From the NCBI GenBank assembly GCA_964518835.1, contig CAZFKU010000035.1, positions 1 to 15,490 on the forward strand: DNA of 15,490 nucleotides. Reading direction: 5' to 3'. The translations under genes and the position numbers were made by a program. This DNA comes from AB-629-J13 sp964518835 (lineage in GTDB: Bacteria > Fidelibacterota > Marinisomatia > Marinisomatales > AB-629-J13). The notes under the pieces are model-generated. The model was not told the DNA's origin, searched no databases, and saw only the letters and a list, made by a program, of their open reading frames with translations. Positions 7,316 to 15,080 of this stretch are shown one piece after another (position 1 is the first letter of the stretch; the number at the start of each line of letters is the position of its first letter).

Positions 7316-8326
7316 ATGAATAAAATAAAAGCAGAATATATTTGGATTGATGGTCACAAACCCACAGCTAAACTCCGATCTAAAACAAAGATTATTGACG
7401 ATCCGGTAGAGAATTTGGGAGACATTCCCCTTTGGGGTTTTGATGGTTCCAGTACCATGCAGGCAGAAGGACATGACAGTGACTGTATGTTACAACCGGT
7501 TTTTCACATTTCAGATCCTTTAAGAGGAGGAGATCATATCATTGTCATGTGTGAAGTTATGAACTCGGATGGGACAATTCACGAATCAAATACCCGGGCA
7601 CCTTTAAGGAAAATTTCTGAAGAATACAAGGATGAAGAGCCTTGGTTTGGAATTGAACAGGAATATACCTTTTTTCAGGGACGCTCTCCGCTGGGTTGGC
7701 CAGAGGGGGGTTATCCTGCACCGCAGGGTCCGTTTTATTGCGGGGTGGGAGCAGATGAGGTGTTTGGAAGGGAAATTGTGGAGGACCACATGGAAGCCTG
7801 TCTGCAGGCAGGGTTGAGTTTTTCAGGAATTAACGCAGAGGTCATGCCGGGACAATGGGAGTTTCAAATTGGTCCTGTTGGAGCACTGGAAACAGGGGAT
7901 CAGACATGGATTGCCCGCTGGCTGTTATATCGAATAGCAGAGGATTACGGGGTAAGCGCTACCCTTCATCCGAAGCCGGTAAAAGGAGATTGGAATGGTG
8001 CAGGAGCTCACACAAATTTTAGTACCAAAGCCATGAGAAGTGACGGCGGGATAAAGGTTGTAGAGGAAGCTTGTAAAAAACTAGGGAAAAAACATGAAGA
8101 ACACATTTCCGTTTACGGAGCCCACAATGAAGAACGTCTTACCGGTTTGCATGAAACCTGTTCAATTCACGATTTCAGGTATGGAGTAAGCGATAGAGGT
8201 GCTTCCATTCGTATTCCAATGGCAACGGCAAATGAAGGTAAAGGATATTTAGAAGACAGGCGACCGGCGGCGAATATGGATCCTTACAAAGTATGCGCAG
8301 CTCTCATTGAGACAACCTGCGGATAA
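7316..8326 (+). CDS. glnII: glutamine synthetase, type II (GSII, eukaryote-like)
   Basis: A 336-residue glutamine synthetase that condenses glutamate and ammonia using ATP in the cytoplasm. The length and motifs are those of GSII, not of the 440-470 residue GSI or the 700-residue GSIII. The N-terminal beta-grasp part contains AEYIWIDG and WGFDGSSTMQAEGHDSDCML. The catalytic part has FGIEQEYTFF (metal ligands E114 and E116), GWPEGGYPAPQGPFYCGVG, NAEVMPGQWEFQIGP, the ATP-site HTNFSTKAMR, RLTGLHETCSIHDF, and RRPAANMDPY. It lacks the GSI adenylylation loop, as expected for GSII, which is therefore regulated in other ways. AGGG at 7307-7310 precedes the ATG by 5 bases. It is preceded by a 170-base A+T-rich leader with two dyads and is probably transcribed alone. 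It converges on the secreted-protein gene with a 13-base gap. Confidence 0.97.
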   Translation: MNKIKAEYIWIDGHKPTAKLRSKTKIIDDPVENLGDIPLWGFDGSSTMQAEGHDSDCMLQPVFHISDPLRGGDHIIVMCEVMNSDGTIHESNTRAPLRKISEEYKDEEPWFGIEQEYTFFQGRSPLGWPEGGYPAPQGPFYCGVGADEVFGREIVEDHMEACLQAGLSFSGINAEVMPGQWEFQIGPVGALETGDQTWIARWLLYRIAEDYGVSATLHPKPVKGDWNGAGAHTNFSTKAMRSDGGIKVVEEACKKLGKKHEEHISVYGAHNEERLTGLHETCSIHDFRYGVSDRGASIRIPMATANEGKGYLEDRRPAANMDPYKVCAALIETTCG

Positions 8327-8339
8327 AGATAAAATTGAA

Positions 8340-11132
8340 TTAATTTAAAAGGACCAGCTTCAGATTCTGAATAAAATTCCCCGTTTTTAATTTGCAAAAA
8401 TAAATTCCGGACGGAACAGGAATTCCGACCATATTCAGTCCATCCCATTTGATTGAGTGTTGAGTTTGAGAGGAATGATCAAACTGAAATTCTCTCACTT
8501 CTTTCCCCTCTATATTAAAAATGTGTACAGAAAAGGATGAATTTGTTTTTTGAATTTCACCTAAGGAGAATTGAATAGTTGTGGTTGAATTGAACGGGTT
8601 TGGAAAGGATTTCAAATATGAAAATTGTTCAGGAGAAGAATTAAATTCAAGATTAATTTTAACCAATTCCATATTTCCGTTAAACCGAATTTCATTAGAA
8701 TAAGCAAATTGTCCTGAATATTCAAATTTAAGTGGTTGATTAAAAAGCGCTCCGTCTATACTTTCCGTTGTGGGATCATCTCCATAAATTGCTCCGGTTT
8801 GTAAAATTCCATCTTTTAAAATAAGAAGTTCTCCCACTAACAGATCTGCATCGGTAAATACATTTACTTTGGTACCATTTTCACATTCGATTCCATTGCA
8901 CGAAATCCTGCCGTTTATGAACATAAATACATTTGATTTGTTGATATCAGGATTTGAACTCAACTGAACTGATTTCCGTGATAATCGTGTATTGTTTTCA
9001 GGATATTGAAAGTTCTCTACACCCTCATTCAATTTTACCCAATATCCATATCCGTTTTGCAGGAATTCAAGGGTGTTCAGGTTTCCTCCCGGTTCAAAAT
9101 ATACAGCTCCCTCAGGTCCGAAAGCGGTGACATAAATTAAATTTCCATCATCAATTAATTGAGTGAATGCATCTTCAGGAGTCATAGATCCTTGAATCCA
9201 GTATCCGATTAAATTCCACCCTCCCTGAAGATTCATAGAATAGCTATTTGGAATTGGAAATGCAACTTCGGTGATCACATCTTCATCGTTCACCTTGATC
9301 CAGTAACCGAATCCGGAATTAATCGCGTTTAACGTATTCAAAAATGGCGGACTTGACGGATCAAAATAATAGGAAATACTGTCATATCCCGTAATAAAGA
9401 CAAGATTTTCATTCTCGATTATTTCTGAAAAAACGGTGTCAGGAGGAATTCCATCCATCATGATATCAAAAGAAATGAGATTCCAATTCGGTTGCAGGTT
9501 GATCACGTCCGTATCACCAACATCGTAAACCGTTAACAGAAGTGAATCCGAAACTGCTAAGTTACTTGAATCAATTACAGTAAGTGTAACGGAAAAACTT
9601 GTGTCAGAATTTACCTCTGGAGCGATTATTTCAGTTAACGGATCGTACGGATCAATAATTTGAATCAAACTGTCAGTTGTCCAGTGAAAACTGACATTTC
9701 CTTCAACATCCCAACCAGTTCCATTTAACTGAATGATCTCATTTTCGTTCATTTGTACATCATCACCGGCATCCACCGTTGGTGTATCGTTTACCGGTAG
9801 AATGACAATGTTTACGCTTCCTTCATTGGAAAAGAATTCTCCGTCAAAAGCATGATAAGTGAAGGAATCGGTTCCGTTAATATTTTCAAATGGAATATAG
9901 ATATTTGTTTCAGAATCAAATGTTCCGAATTCAGGATAGGCGACAAGGGAAATTGTTAATTCATCACCGTCCACATCCTCTCCTTCAAGGAAAATCTCGC
10001 CATCATTATCCTCTAAGATTTCAACATTGATGTCCGAAACTACAGGTGCATCATTCACCGGCAAAACAGTAAATGTCACAATAACACTGTCTGCTCCACC
10101 AAAACTATCTACAGCAATAAATTGGATATTTTCCGATCCATTCCAATTTGGAACAGGAATATCAATAGTCAAAAAGCTGTTTTCTTCATTGAGACTCAGA
10201 ATCTCACCTCCGGAAAATGACCATAAAATTTGTGCAGGGTCATCGTCCGGGTCTGATACAATTTGTAATAAATTTATTGGATCAAATTCCGAGTCTTCCA
10301 TTGTTTCCTGATGATTTAAAGTAATCAGTGGATTCGTGCTGAGGGATACCCCGGAAATCGTTTCTATGAATAGCATTCCTGAAGAATTCCAGTCAGGATT
10401 ATTTGAAAAATTGAATGTAAGAGGACCCAGCAAAGAATCTCCTGTATCATCATAGTAATAAAATGAAAGTGTATCTCCCTCTAAGAATCCGTCCAGAATT
10501 GAGGAGGATGTATCATCTGCCCATGCAAATAATTGTTGTGAAGTTTCTCCCGAATAAATTCCGCCTCCAATAGGAATGCTATTTCCAAATATCCCTATTT
10601 CAATTCCCGGTGATAAAGCAGTATTTCTCAAGGAAACTTCCTCCAATTGAATTAACTGATATTGGTATGTTTCTGTAAAGTCAAACTCTTGGGGAATTAA
10701 TGCAGAAAGATGTGCCCTCGCCCAGGCACTTTCATTAAACACTCCTGAAGTGTCAAATGATCCCCCATTCAGGAATTCGATTTTTTCCACCAATACCTCT
10801 GATTCAAGACTTGCATCCCAGAATCTGAATGAAATGCTGTCACCGGGAATAAATCCATCCTGTTCGTTGGTCCACTCATCATCCTGCCATGCAGCTATTT
10901 GGTCCCACATTTGTCCTGTATATTCGATGGCACCGACACACAGGTCATTATCAAACACTCCGATTTCATCATCCATCTCAAGAGGACCTCCCCTGAGGGT
11001 TAATCTTCCGATGTAAATCGGTTCATAATTTCCGGTATTTTCCGTGAAACTGAAATGAGATTGTGGAAACAGTTCTGTGAAGACAGTCCACTGAAATATG
11101 ATGATTATTGCGTATTTCGCTTTATTTAACAT
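8340..11132 (-). CDS. large modular secreted protein with cadherin-like repeats and a T9SS sorting domain
   Basis: A 930-residue protein with a hydrophobic N-terminus (residues about 7-22) that looks like a signal peptide. Two copies of a module of about 55-60 residues follow (about 53-107 and 174-230) with the pattern 'EIG(V/I)F ... Y(T/S)G ... AW.DD ... DGF..GD..SF'. A degenerate third copy (VNVF...LLVGE...YGDDPTTESIDGA) is at about 755-805. Residues about 270-540 are three immunoglobulin/cadherin-like domains joined by LPVNDAP and LPVNDTP linkers, with Ca-type motifs such as SDPDDDP and DVDGDEL. Two repeats with WNLI and GYW(I/V)K (about 545-615 and 635-702) come next. Residues about 840-930 are a Por/T9SS type A sorting domain (FPNPFNSTTTIQFSL ... 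SGIYFCKLKTGNF). It is expected to cross the outer membrane by T9SS and be surface-attached or released. No enzyme domain is seen, so an adhesin or matrix role is inferred. Confidence 0.88.
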   Translation of the reverse strand: MLNKAKYAIIIIFQWTVFTELFPQSHFSFTENTGNYEPIYIGRLTLRGGPLEMDDEIGVFDNDLCVGAIEYTGQMWDQIAAWQDDEWTNEQDGFIPGDSISFRFWDASLESEVLVEKIEFLNGGSFDTSGVFNESAWARAHLSALIPQEFDFTETYQYQLIQLEEVSLRNTALSPGIEIGIFGNSIPIGGGIYSGETSQQLFAWADDTSSSILDGFLEGDTLSFYYYDDTGDSLLGPLTFNFSNNPDWNSSGMLFIETISGVSLSTNPLITLNHQETMEDSEFDPINLLQIVSDPDDDPAQILWSFSGGEILSLNEENSFLTIDIPVPNWNGSENIQFIAVDSFGGADSVIVTFTVLPVNDAPVVSDINVEILEDNDGEIFLEGEDVDGDELTISLVAYPEFGTFDSETNIYIPFENINGTDSFTYHAFDGEFFSNEGSVNIVILPVNDTPTVDAGDDVQMNENEIIQLNGTGWDVEGNVSFHWTTDSLIQIIDPYDPLTEIIAPEVNSDTSFSVTLTVIDSSNLAVSDSLLLTVYDVGDTDVINLQPNWNLISFDIMMDGIPPDTVFSEIIENENLVFITGYDSISYYFDPSSPPFLNTLNAINSGFGYWIKVNDEDVITEVAFPIPNSYSMNLQGGWNLIGYWIQGSMTPEDAFTQLIDDGNLIYVTAFGPEGAVYFEPGGNLNTLEFLQNGYGYWVKLNEGVENFQYPENNTRLSRKSVQLSSNPDINKSNVFMFINGRISCNGIECENGTKVNVFTDADLLVGELLILKDGILQTGAIYGDDPTTESIDGALFNQPLKFEYSGQFAYSNEIRFNGNMELVKINLEFNSSPEQFSYLKSFPNPFNSTTTIQFSLGEIQKTNSSFSVHIFNIEGKEVREFQFDHSSQTQHSIKWDGLNMVGIPVPSGIYFCKLKTGNFIQNLKLVLLN

Positions 11133-11204
11133 GGATATAAATTTACAGGAATTCTGCTATATTTTATGTGATTAAAAACACAGGGGAATATTGATAATAA
11201 ATGA

Positions 11205-11245
11205 AATAATACTTGATAATAATTTTATTAAACATTAATAATAAT
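11205..11245. promoter_or_regulatory. A+T-rich block shared with the glutamine synthetase leader
   Basis: AATAATACTT (11205-11214) and ATTAAACATTAA (11227-11238) also occur, in the same order, upstream of glutamine synthetase (7180-7189 and 7227-7238), and both copies of the second block continue into TAATAAT. The spacing between the blocks differs (22 versus 47 bases). The block lies in the divergent intergenic region between the secreted-protein gene and the regulator gene and probably contains one or both promoters. Chance similarity in A+T-rich DNA is possible. Confidence 0.3.
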
Positions 11246-11282
11246 TAACGTAAATTGTGGTAATAACAGTTGATTAGAATTT

Positions 11283-12308
11283 GTGTCTACATCTCCGGTA
11301 AGAAGATATATCATTAATAATCTTTCAAACCATCAAAAGGACATTATCAGGATGGTTGTGAGGAATTTTGGGCTTTCCAGACAGGCTGCCCTCCGGCATA
11401 TGTATATTCTTATAACTGAAGGAAAGGTCACTGCAACCGGTAAAACGAAAGACCGCAGCTATCAGCTCAAACCGCTGGTTGAAAAAACATCTTCGTTTTC
11501 AATTACTGAACAATTAAAAGAAGATCAACTGTTCCAAGAAAAACTAAGTCCTTACCTCAATAATCTTAAACCAGAAATAAGAGAAATATGCGAGTTTGGA
11601 TTTTCGCAGGTAATGAACAATGTCATTTCTCATTCCAAGGGAAAAACCTGTGAGGTCCAAATCTTGAAAAACGAGGGAAATTTTTCGTTTACGATTATTG
11701 ATGATGGTATCGGTGTTTTTTCTAAAGTAACTGAATATTTTTCACTGGAAAATGATCGTCATGCCATTCTGGAATTATCGAAAGGAAAAATGACGACCGA
11801 CATGGCACGTCATACCGGAGACGGACTGTTTTTTGTTTCCCGTTTGTTCGACAGATTCACCTTGGAATCTTCCGGATTAGCGTGGAGCCACGATCTGAAA
11901 AATGAAGAATGGTCAGTTACGGAGGTAAAGGAGAAAAAAGGGACATCAATTTTTCTTGAGATTAATTCCTTGTCAAACCGTTCTTTAAAAAAAATCATGG
12001 AAGAATATTCTACAAATGGGGGAATGATTTTTAACCGAACTTGTGTCCCTGTGATTCTTTCCAGGCTTGATTCAGACAATTTGTTTTCCCGTTCACAGGC
12101 ACGGAGATTAACTCAAAATCTGGAAGATTATAAAAATATTTGTTTTGATTTTGCAGGACTGGATACGGTGAGCCGCTCTTTTGCTGATGAGGTGTTCAGG
12201 GTTTATCAGCAGAAGGAACCCCATCAAAAACTGGAATGGAAAAATTCCAATATTGAATTAAAAGAGCTATTTACAGATATACAGAAAAATGGGAAATCTT
12301 TGGATTGA
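11283..12308 (+). CDS. winged-helix / GHKL ATPase / STAS-like (DUF4325) regulatory protein
   Basis: A 341-residue cytoplasmic protein with three parts. Residues about 1-60 form a winged helix-turn-helix (NFGLSRQAALRHMYILITEGKV, read in parts, with a basic wing). Residues about 95-230 form a histidine-kinase-like ATPase: N-box N112/N113 in VMNNVISHS, G1 box D140-x-G142-x-G144 in IIDDGIGVF, G2 box HTGDGLFFVSRL at 177-188, and GTSIFLEI. Residues about 245-335 resemble DUF4325, a STAS-like domain (FSRSQARRL ... LDFAGLDTVSRSFADEVFR type). There is no phosphoacceptor His, receiver or sensor domain. The arrangement resembles an anti-sigma kinase (SpoIIAB/RsbW) and its STAS antagonist fused to a DNA-binding domain. 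A GTG start is used: an in-frame TGA lies four codons upstream (11271), and the next ATG (residue 24) would cut the HTH. Role unknown; a transcription regulator is inferred. Confidence 0.85.
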   Translation: MSTSPVRRYIINNLSNHQKDIIRMVVRNFGLSRQAALRHMYILITEGKVTATGKTKDRSYQLKPLVEKTSSFSITEQLKEDQLFQEKLSPYLNNLKPEIREICEFGFSQVMNNVISHSKGKTCEVQILKNEGNFSFTIIDDGIGVFSKVTEYFSLENDRHAILELSKGKMTTDMARHTGDGLFFVSRLFDRFTLESSGLAWSHDLKNEEWSVTEVKEKKGTSIFLEINSLSNRSLKKIMEEYSTNGGMIFNRTCVPVILSRLDSDNLFSRSQARRLTQNLEDYKNICFDFAGLDTVSRSFADEVFRVYQQKEPHQKLEWKNSNIELKELFTDIQKNGKSLD

Positions 12309-12435
12309 AACACCATGGCTGGATTTTTTTACCAATCGATGAAAATAATAATGCAAGTGATTCATTCAATTGATTTAGATTTCCCTCCTTTTTTAGACAG
12401 AGAAAACGAATACTCTCAAACATAATTAGACAGAT

Positions 12436-12461
12436 CCCGTTTGTGTAAAGCGGGGTTTTCT
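12436..12461 (+). terminator. intrinsic terminator before the polysaccharide operon
   Basis: CCCGTTT (12436-12442) pairs with AAA-CGGG (12447-12454, one bulged G at 12450) around the loop GTGT, followed by GTTTTCTTTATTT. A GC-based stem with a T-rich tail is the usual intrinsic terminator form. It lies 128 bases after the regulator stop and separates that gene from the operon that starts at 12584. Confidence 0.6.
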
Positions 12462-12482
12462 TTATTTGCTCTGAATTCCTCA

Positions 12483-12513
12483 TCAGTTCATGGGACTGAC
12501 GGGGCGGAGCTAT
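12483..12513 (+). promoter_or_regulatory. hairpin plus G-rich ops-like motif in the leader of the polysaccharide operon
   Basis: TCAGTTC (12483-12489) and GGACTGA (12493-12499) form a 7-bp stem with one G-U pair and a 3-base loop. It is followed at once by GGCGGAGCTAT (12503-12513), which resembles the ops antitermination element GGCGGTAGCnT of surface-polysaccharide operons apart from the missing T. It is the most GC-rich stretch of an otherwise A+T-rich leader, about 70 bases before the operon start. The comparison is suggestive only. Confidence 0.25.
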
Positions 12514-12583
12514 GTAAAAACGGAATGGTTTTAAATTTTCAAGTGGAAAAAAGTAATTTTATAAATTTTTTAACAAAAATTTT

Positions 12584-13456
12584 ATGAAAGGGATAGTATT
12601 AGCGGGAGGACACGGCACACGATTGCATCCGGTGACACAATCTGTCTCAAAGCAATTACTCCCCATTTATGACAAACCTATGGTTTATTATCCCATTTCA
12701 ATGCTGATGCTTTCTGACATTAGGGACATTCTCATTATCAGTACTCCCCAGGATTTGGATCTATATCGTGAATTGTTGGGAGATGGCTCTCAATTTGGGG
12801 TCAACTTTTCCTATTGTATTCAGAAATCACCTAAAGGACTGGCACAGGCTTTTCTCTTAGGAGAAGATTTTATCGGGGATGACCCTGTATGCCTGGTATT
12901 GGGAGATAATGTGTTTTATGGTGCGGGATTACCGAAGAAATTACTCAGCGCTAGGACAAGAGTCGAATCATCAAATTCAGCAGTTATATTTGGTTATCAG
13001 GTGAAGGATCCGGAAAGATATGGTGTTGCTGAATTCGATGAAAAGGAACGGGTTATAGGAATTGAAGAAAAACCTGAACACCCAAAATCCGGATTTGCTG
13101 TTGTAGGTCTCTATTATTATACAAATGATGTCGTTAACATCGCTAAAGAAATTAAACCTTCCGCACGGGGTGAACTTGAAATCACATCTGTAAATCAGGC
13201 TTTTCTTGAAATGGGTAGTTTGGAAATCGAACTCATGGGAAGGGGATTTGCATGGTTGGATACGGGAACATTTGAAGCTATGACGGAAGCGTCACAGTTT
13301 ATCCATGCATTGGAAAAGAGACAGGGAATGAAAGTGTCCTGTTTGGAAGAAATAGCCTATTTAAAAAAATGGATAGGTAAAGAAGAATTAAGTAATTACC
13401 TTTCATCCAAAGGAAACAGCGAATATTACGATTATTTACGAAAATGGATGGAATAA
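12584..13456 (+). CDS. rfbA: glucose-1-phosphate thymidylyltransferase
   Basis: A 290-residue nucleotidyltransferase that makes dTDP-glucose and pyrophosphate from dTTP and glucose-1-phosphate, the first step towards dTDP-rhamnose and other dTDP-sugars. Family signatures are the nucleotide-binding LAGGHGTRLHPVT at residues 6-18 (commonly GxGTRL with S or A in place of H), SKQLLPIYDKPMVYYP, GLAQAFLLG, the metal-binding D108 in LGDNVFYG, EEKPEHPKSGFAVVGLYYY, and D226 in AWLDTGTFE. The length matches RmlA/RfbA. The rmlBCD genes are not in the window, so the end product is not shown here. It is the first gene of the operon; its TAA directly abuts the next ATG. No clear Shine-Dalgarno is present. 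Confidence 0.94.
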   Translation: MKGIVLAGGHGTRLHPVTQSVSKQLLPIYDKPMVYYPISMLMLSDIRDILIISTPQDLDLYRELLGDGSQFGVNFSYCIQKSPKGLAQAFLLGEDFIGDDPVCLVLGDNVFYGAGLPKKLLSARTRVESSNSAVIFGYQVKDPERYGVAEFDEKERVIGIEEKPEHPKSGFAVVGLYYYTNDVVNIAKEIKPSARGELEITSVNQAFLEMGSLEIELMGRGFAWLDTGTFEAMTEASQFIHALEKRQGMKVSCLEEIAYLKKWIGKEELSNYLSSKGNSEYYDYLRKWME

Positions 13457-14461
13457 ATGACTAAATCGTACAGCGTATGTGTGGTTGGTGCAGGTCGGTG
13501 GGGGAAAAACCACATCCGTACACTTGCGGAACTGGGAGCTCTGGGTGGAATAGTTGAATCAAATTTTAAAGAGCTGAACGCACTGAAGTTAACTTATCCG
13601 GGAATTCAATATTTCTCTGAATTGAAAACCGCCTTATCCCATGGATTTGACGGTTTTACCGTAGCTACTCCTGCAGAAACACATTTTGAAATAGCAAAGC
13701 AAATTATAGAATCAGGAACCCATTTACTGGTAGAGAAACCATTGTCACTGAATCGAGAGGACGCAGTGATTTTGCAGGAATTATCTGTGAAAAATAATGT
13801 GAATTTAATGGTTGGACATGTTCTATTATTTCATCCTGCAATTCAGAAGATAAAAGAGGTTTTGACATCCGGGAAACTGGGAAAACTTCAATATCTTTAC
13901 AGTAACAGGTTAAATTTAGGGGCTGTGAGAACAGAGGAAAATATTTTATGGAGTTTTGCTCCACATGACATTTCTCTATTTCAATATTTGATTGGAGATT
14001 TTCCAATATCCATCGATTCATTTGGAGGGGCATTTCTACAGCCCCATCTCCATGATACAACTTTAACCATACTGCGATATGATCAAAATATTGTGGGTCA
14101 TATTTTTGTCAGCTGGCTTCATCCATTTAAGGAACACCGGTTGGTAGTCATTGGATCTAAAGGAATGCTGACATTTGAAGATTCAACTGATGAAAAGAAT
14201 ATACTTTTTTATGAAAAAGGGATTGACTGGATTCATGGTGAACCGGTAGCACGAGACGGTGCAACTGAGGTTATCGAATATGAACCAGCGCTTCCTCTTA
14301 CCGAGGAATTAAAATATTTTATCCATCATCTGGACGGCTCCCCTATAACCCTTGCTGACAGCCAGAACGGAATTGAAGTATTATCCATTTTAGAACAGGC
14401 TACGGATAGTCTTATAAAAATCAAGGCAAAGGAAGGGGAAATTGAACTTAGTCCTCTTTAA
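13457..14461 (+). CDS. Gfo/Idh/MocA-family oxidoreductase, WbpB/WlbA-like
   Basis: A 334-residue NAD(P)-dependent dehydrogenase. The Rossmann motif VVGAGRWGKNH is at residues 8-18, the family lysine K94 lies in VEKPLS, and the C-terminal domain has the active-site H170 in SFAPHDISL. In surface-sugar clusters this family oxidises the 3-position of UDP-N-acetylglucosaminuronic acid (WbpB/WlbA) ahead of transamination and N-acetylation. The next gene, a WbpD-like acetyltransferase, makes that assignment likely. A different nucleotide-sugar substrate is possible because family members are hard to separate by sequence alone. It starts directly at the end of rfbA and ends 6 bases before the acetyltransferase start, so all three are co-transcribed. 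Confidence 0.85.
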   Translation: MTKSYSVCVVGAGRWGKNHIRTLAELGALGGIVESNFKELNALKLTYPGIQYFSELKTALSHGFDGFTVATPAETHFEIAKQIIESGTHLLVEKPLSLNREDAVILQELSVKNNVNLMVGHVLLFHPAIQKIKEVLTSGKLGKLQYLYSNRLNLGAVRTEENILWSFAPHDISLFQYLIGDFPISIDSFGGAFLQPHLHDTTLTILRYDQNIVGHIFVSWLHPFKEHRLVVIGSKGMLTFEDSTDEKNILFYEKGIDWIHGEPVARDGATEVIEYEPALPLTEELKYFIHHLDGSPITLADSQNGIEVLSILEQATDSLIKIKAKEGEIELSPL

Positions 14462-14467
14462 TTTCGA

Positions 14468-15040
14468 ATGACTGAACCACCTTTTTTTGTTCATGGATCC
14501 AGTTTCATTGATGACAATGTTTCCATTGGTAAAGGAACGAAAATTTGGCATTTTTCTCATGTTCAATCTGGAACGAAAATTGGCTCTAAATGTGTTTTGG
14601 GACAAAATGTAAATGTGGGTAATAATGTTATCATTGGAAATAATGTCAAAATCCAGAATAATGTATCCATATATGAAGGAGTGGAATTAGAAGATTTTGT
14701 ATTTTGTGGTCCCTCTATGGTATTTACAAATATAAAAAACCCACGCTGTGAATTTCCCCAGAGAGGAAGTGAGTTTTATCAAAAGACACTGGTAAAAAAA
14801 TCAGCTTCTATCGGAGCCAATGCTACAATTGTTTGCGGTGTGACCATAGGTGAATATGCATTTATTGCTGCCGGTTGTGCCGTTACAAAAAATGTCCCTG
14901 CATTTGCGCTGATTGCAGGAGTACCGGGGAGAATAATCGGATGGGTGAGTGAAAAGGGTGAAAAATTGGAGTTGGATGAAAATGGTGTTAGTAGGTGTGA
15001 AAAGTATAAATTGCGAGATGAGGTATTAGTAAAATGTTGA
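14468..15040 (+). CDS. hexapeptide-repeat N-acetyltransferase, WbpD-like
   Basis: A 190-residue left-handed beta-helix acyltransferase. Regular hexapeptide turns run through residues about 15-75 (SIGKGTKI, KIGSKCVLGQNVNVGNNVIIGNNVKI, read in parts) and about 115-155 (SIGANATIVCGVTIGEYAFI). A loop with CGPSMVFTNIKNPRCEFP carries the insertion typical of the WbpD/WlbB group. GVPGRIIGWVS closes the helix. In that group acetyl-CoA is used to acetylate the 3-amino group of UDP-2-acetamido-3-amino-2,3-dideoxy-glucuronic acid. The matching aminotransferase (WbpE-like, DegT family) is not inside the window. It lies in the rfbA operon, 6 bases after the oxidoreductase. Confidence 0.86.
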   Translation: MTEPPFFVHGSSFIDDNVSIGKGTKIWHFSHVQSGTKIGSKCVLGQNVNVGNNVIIGNNVKIQNNVSIYEGVELEDFVFCGPSMVFTNIKNPRCEFPQRGSEFYQKTLVKKSASIGANATIVCGVTIGEYAFIAAGCAVTKNVPAFALIAGVPGRIIGWVSEKGEKLELDENGVSRCEKYKLRDEVLVKC

Positions 15041-15062
15041 TTCTGGTAATTTTCAGAATCAA
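15037..15062 (+). repeat. perfect 9-bp inverted repeat over the acetyltransferase stop
   Basis: TTGATTCTG (15037-15045) and CAGAATCAA (15054-15062) are exact complements with an 8-base spacer and a possible G-U pair at each end. The left arm contains the TGA stop. There is no U-run after it, so it is not a classical terminator; it may stabilise or process the mRNA or attenuate expression of the following gene, whose ATG is 19 bases downstream. Confidence 0.45.
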
Positions 15063-15080
15063 TGACTTCAATATTATATT

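Noticed and set aside
8327..8339. Bidirectional terminator between glutamine synthetase and the secreted protein
   Set aside because: The 13-base gap and flanks hold only an AAATT/AATTT dyad, far too weak to support a terminator.
10027..11016. Plus-strand ORFs opposite the 930-residue secreted protein
   Set aside because: They are low-complexity Ser/Pro/Asn-rich antisense translations without a plausible start context; the minus-strand frame has clear domains.
12309..12583. Possible tRNA, small RNA gene or short CDS in the gap before rfbA
   Set aside because: No TTCRANY-type T-loop with matching acceptor arms and no coding-like frame. Only the terminator, the hairpin and the repeated TTAGACAGA (two copies about 33 bases apart) stand out.
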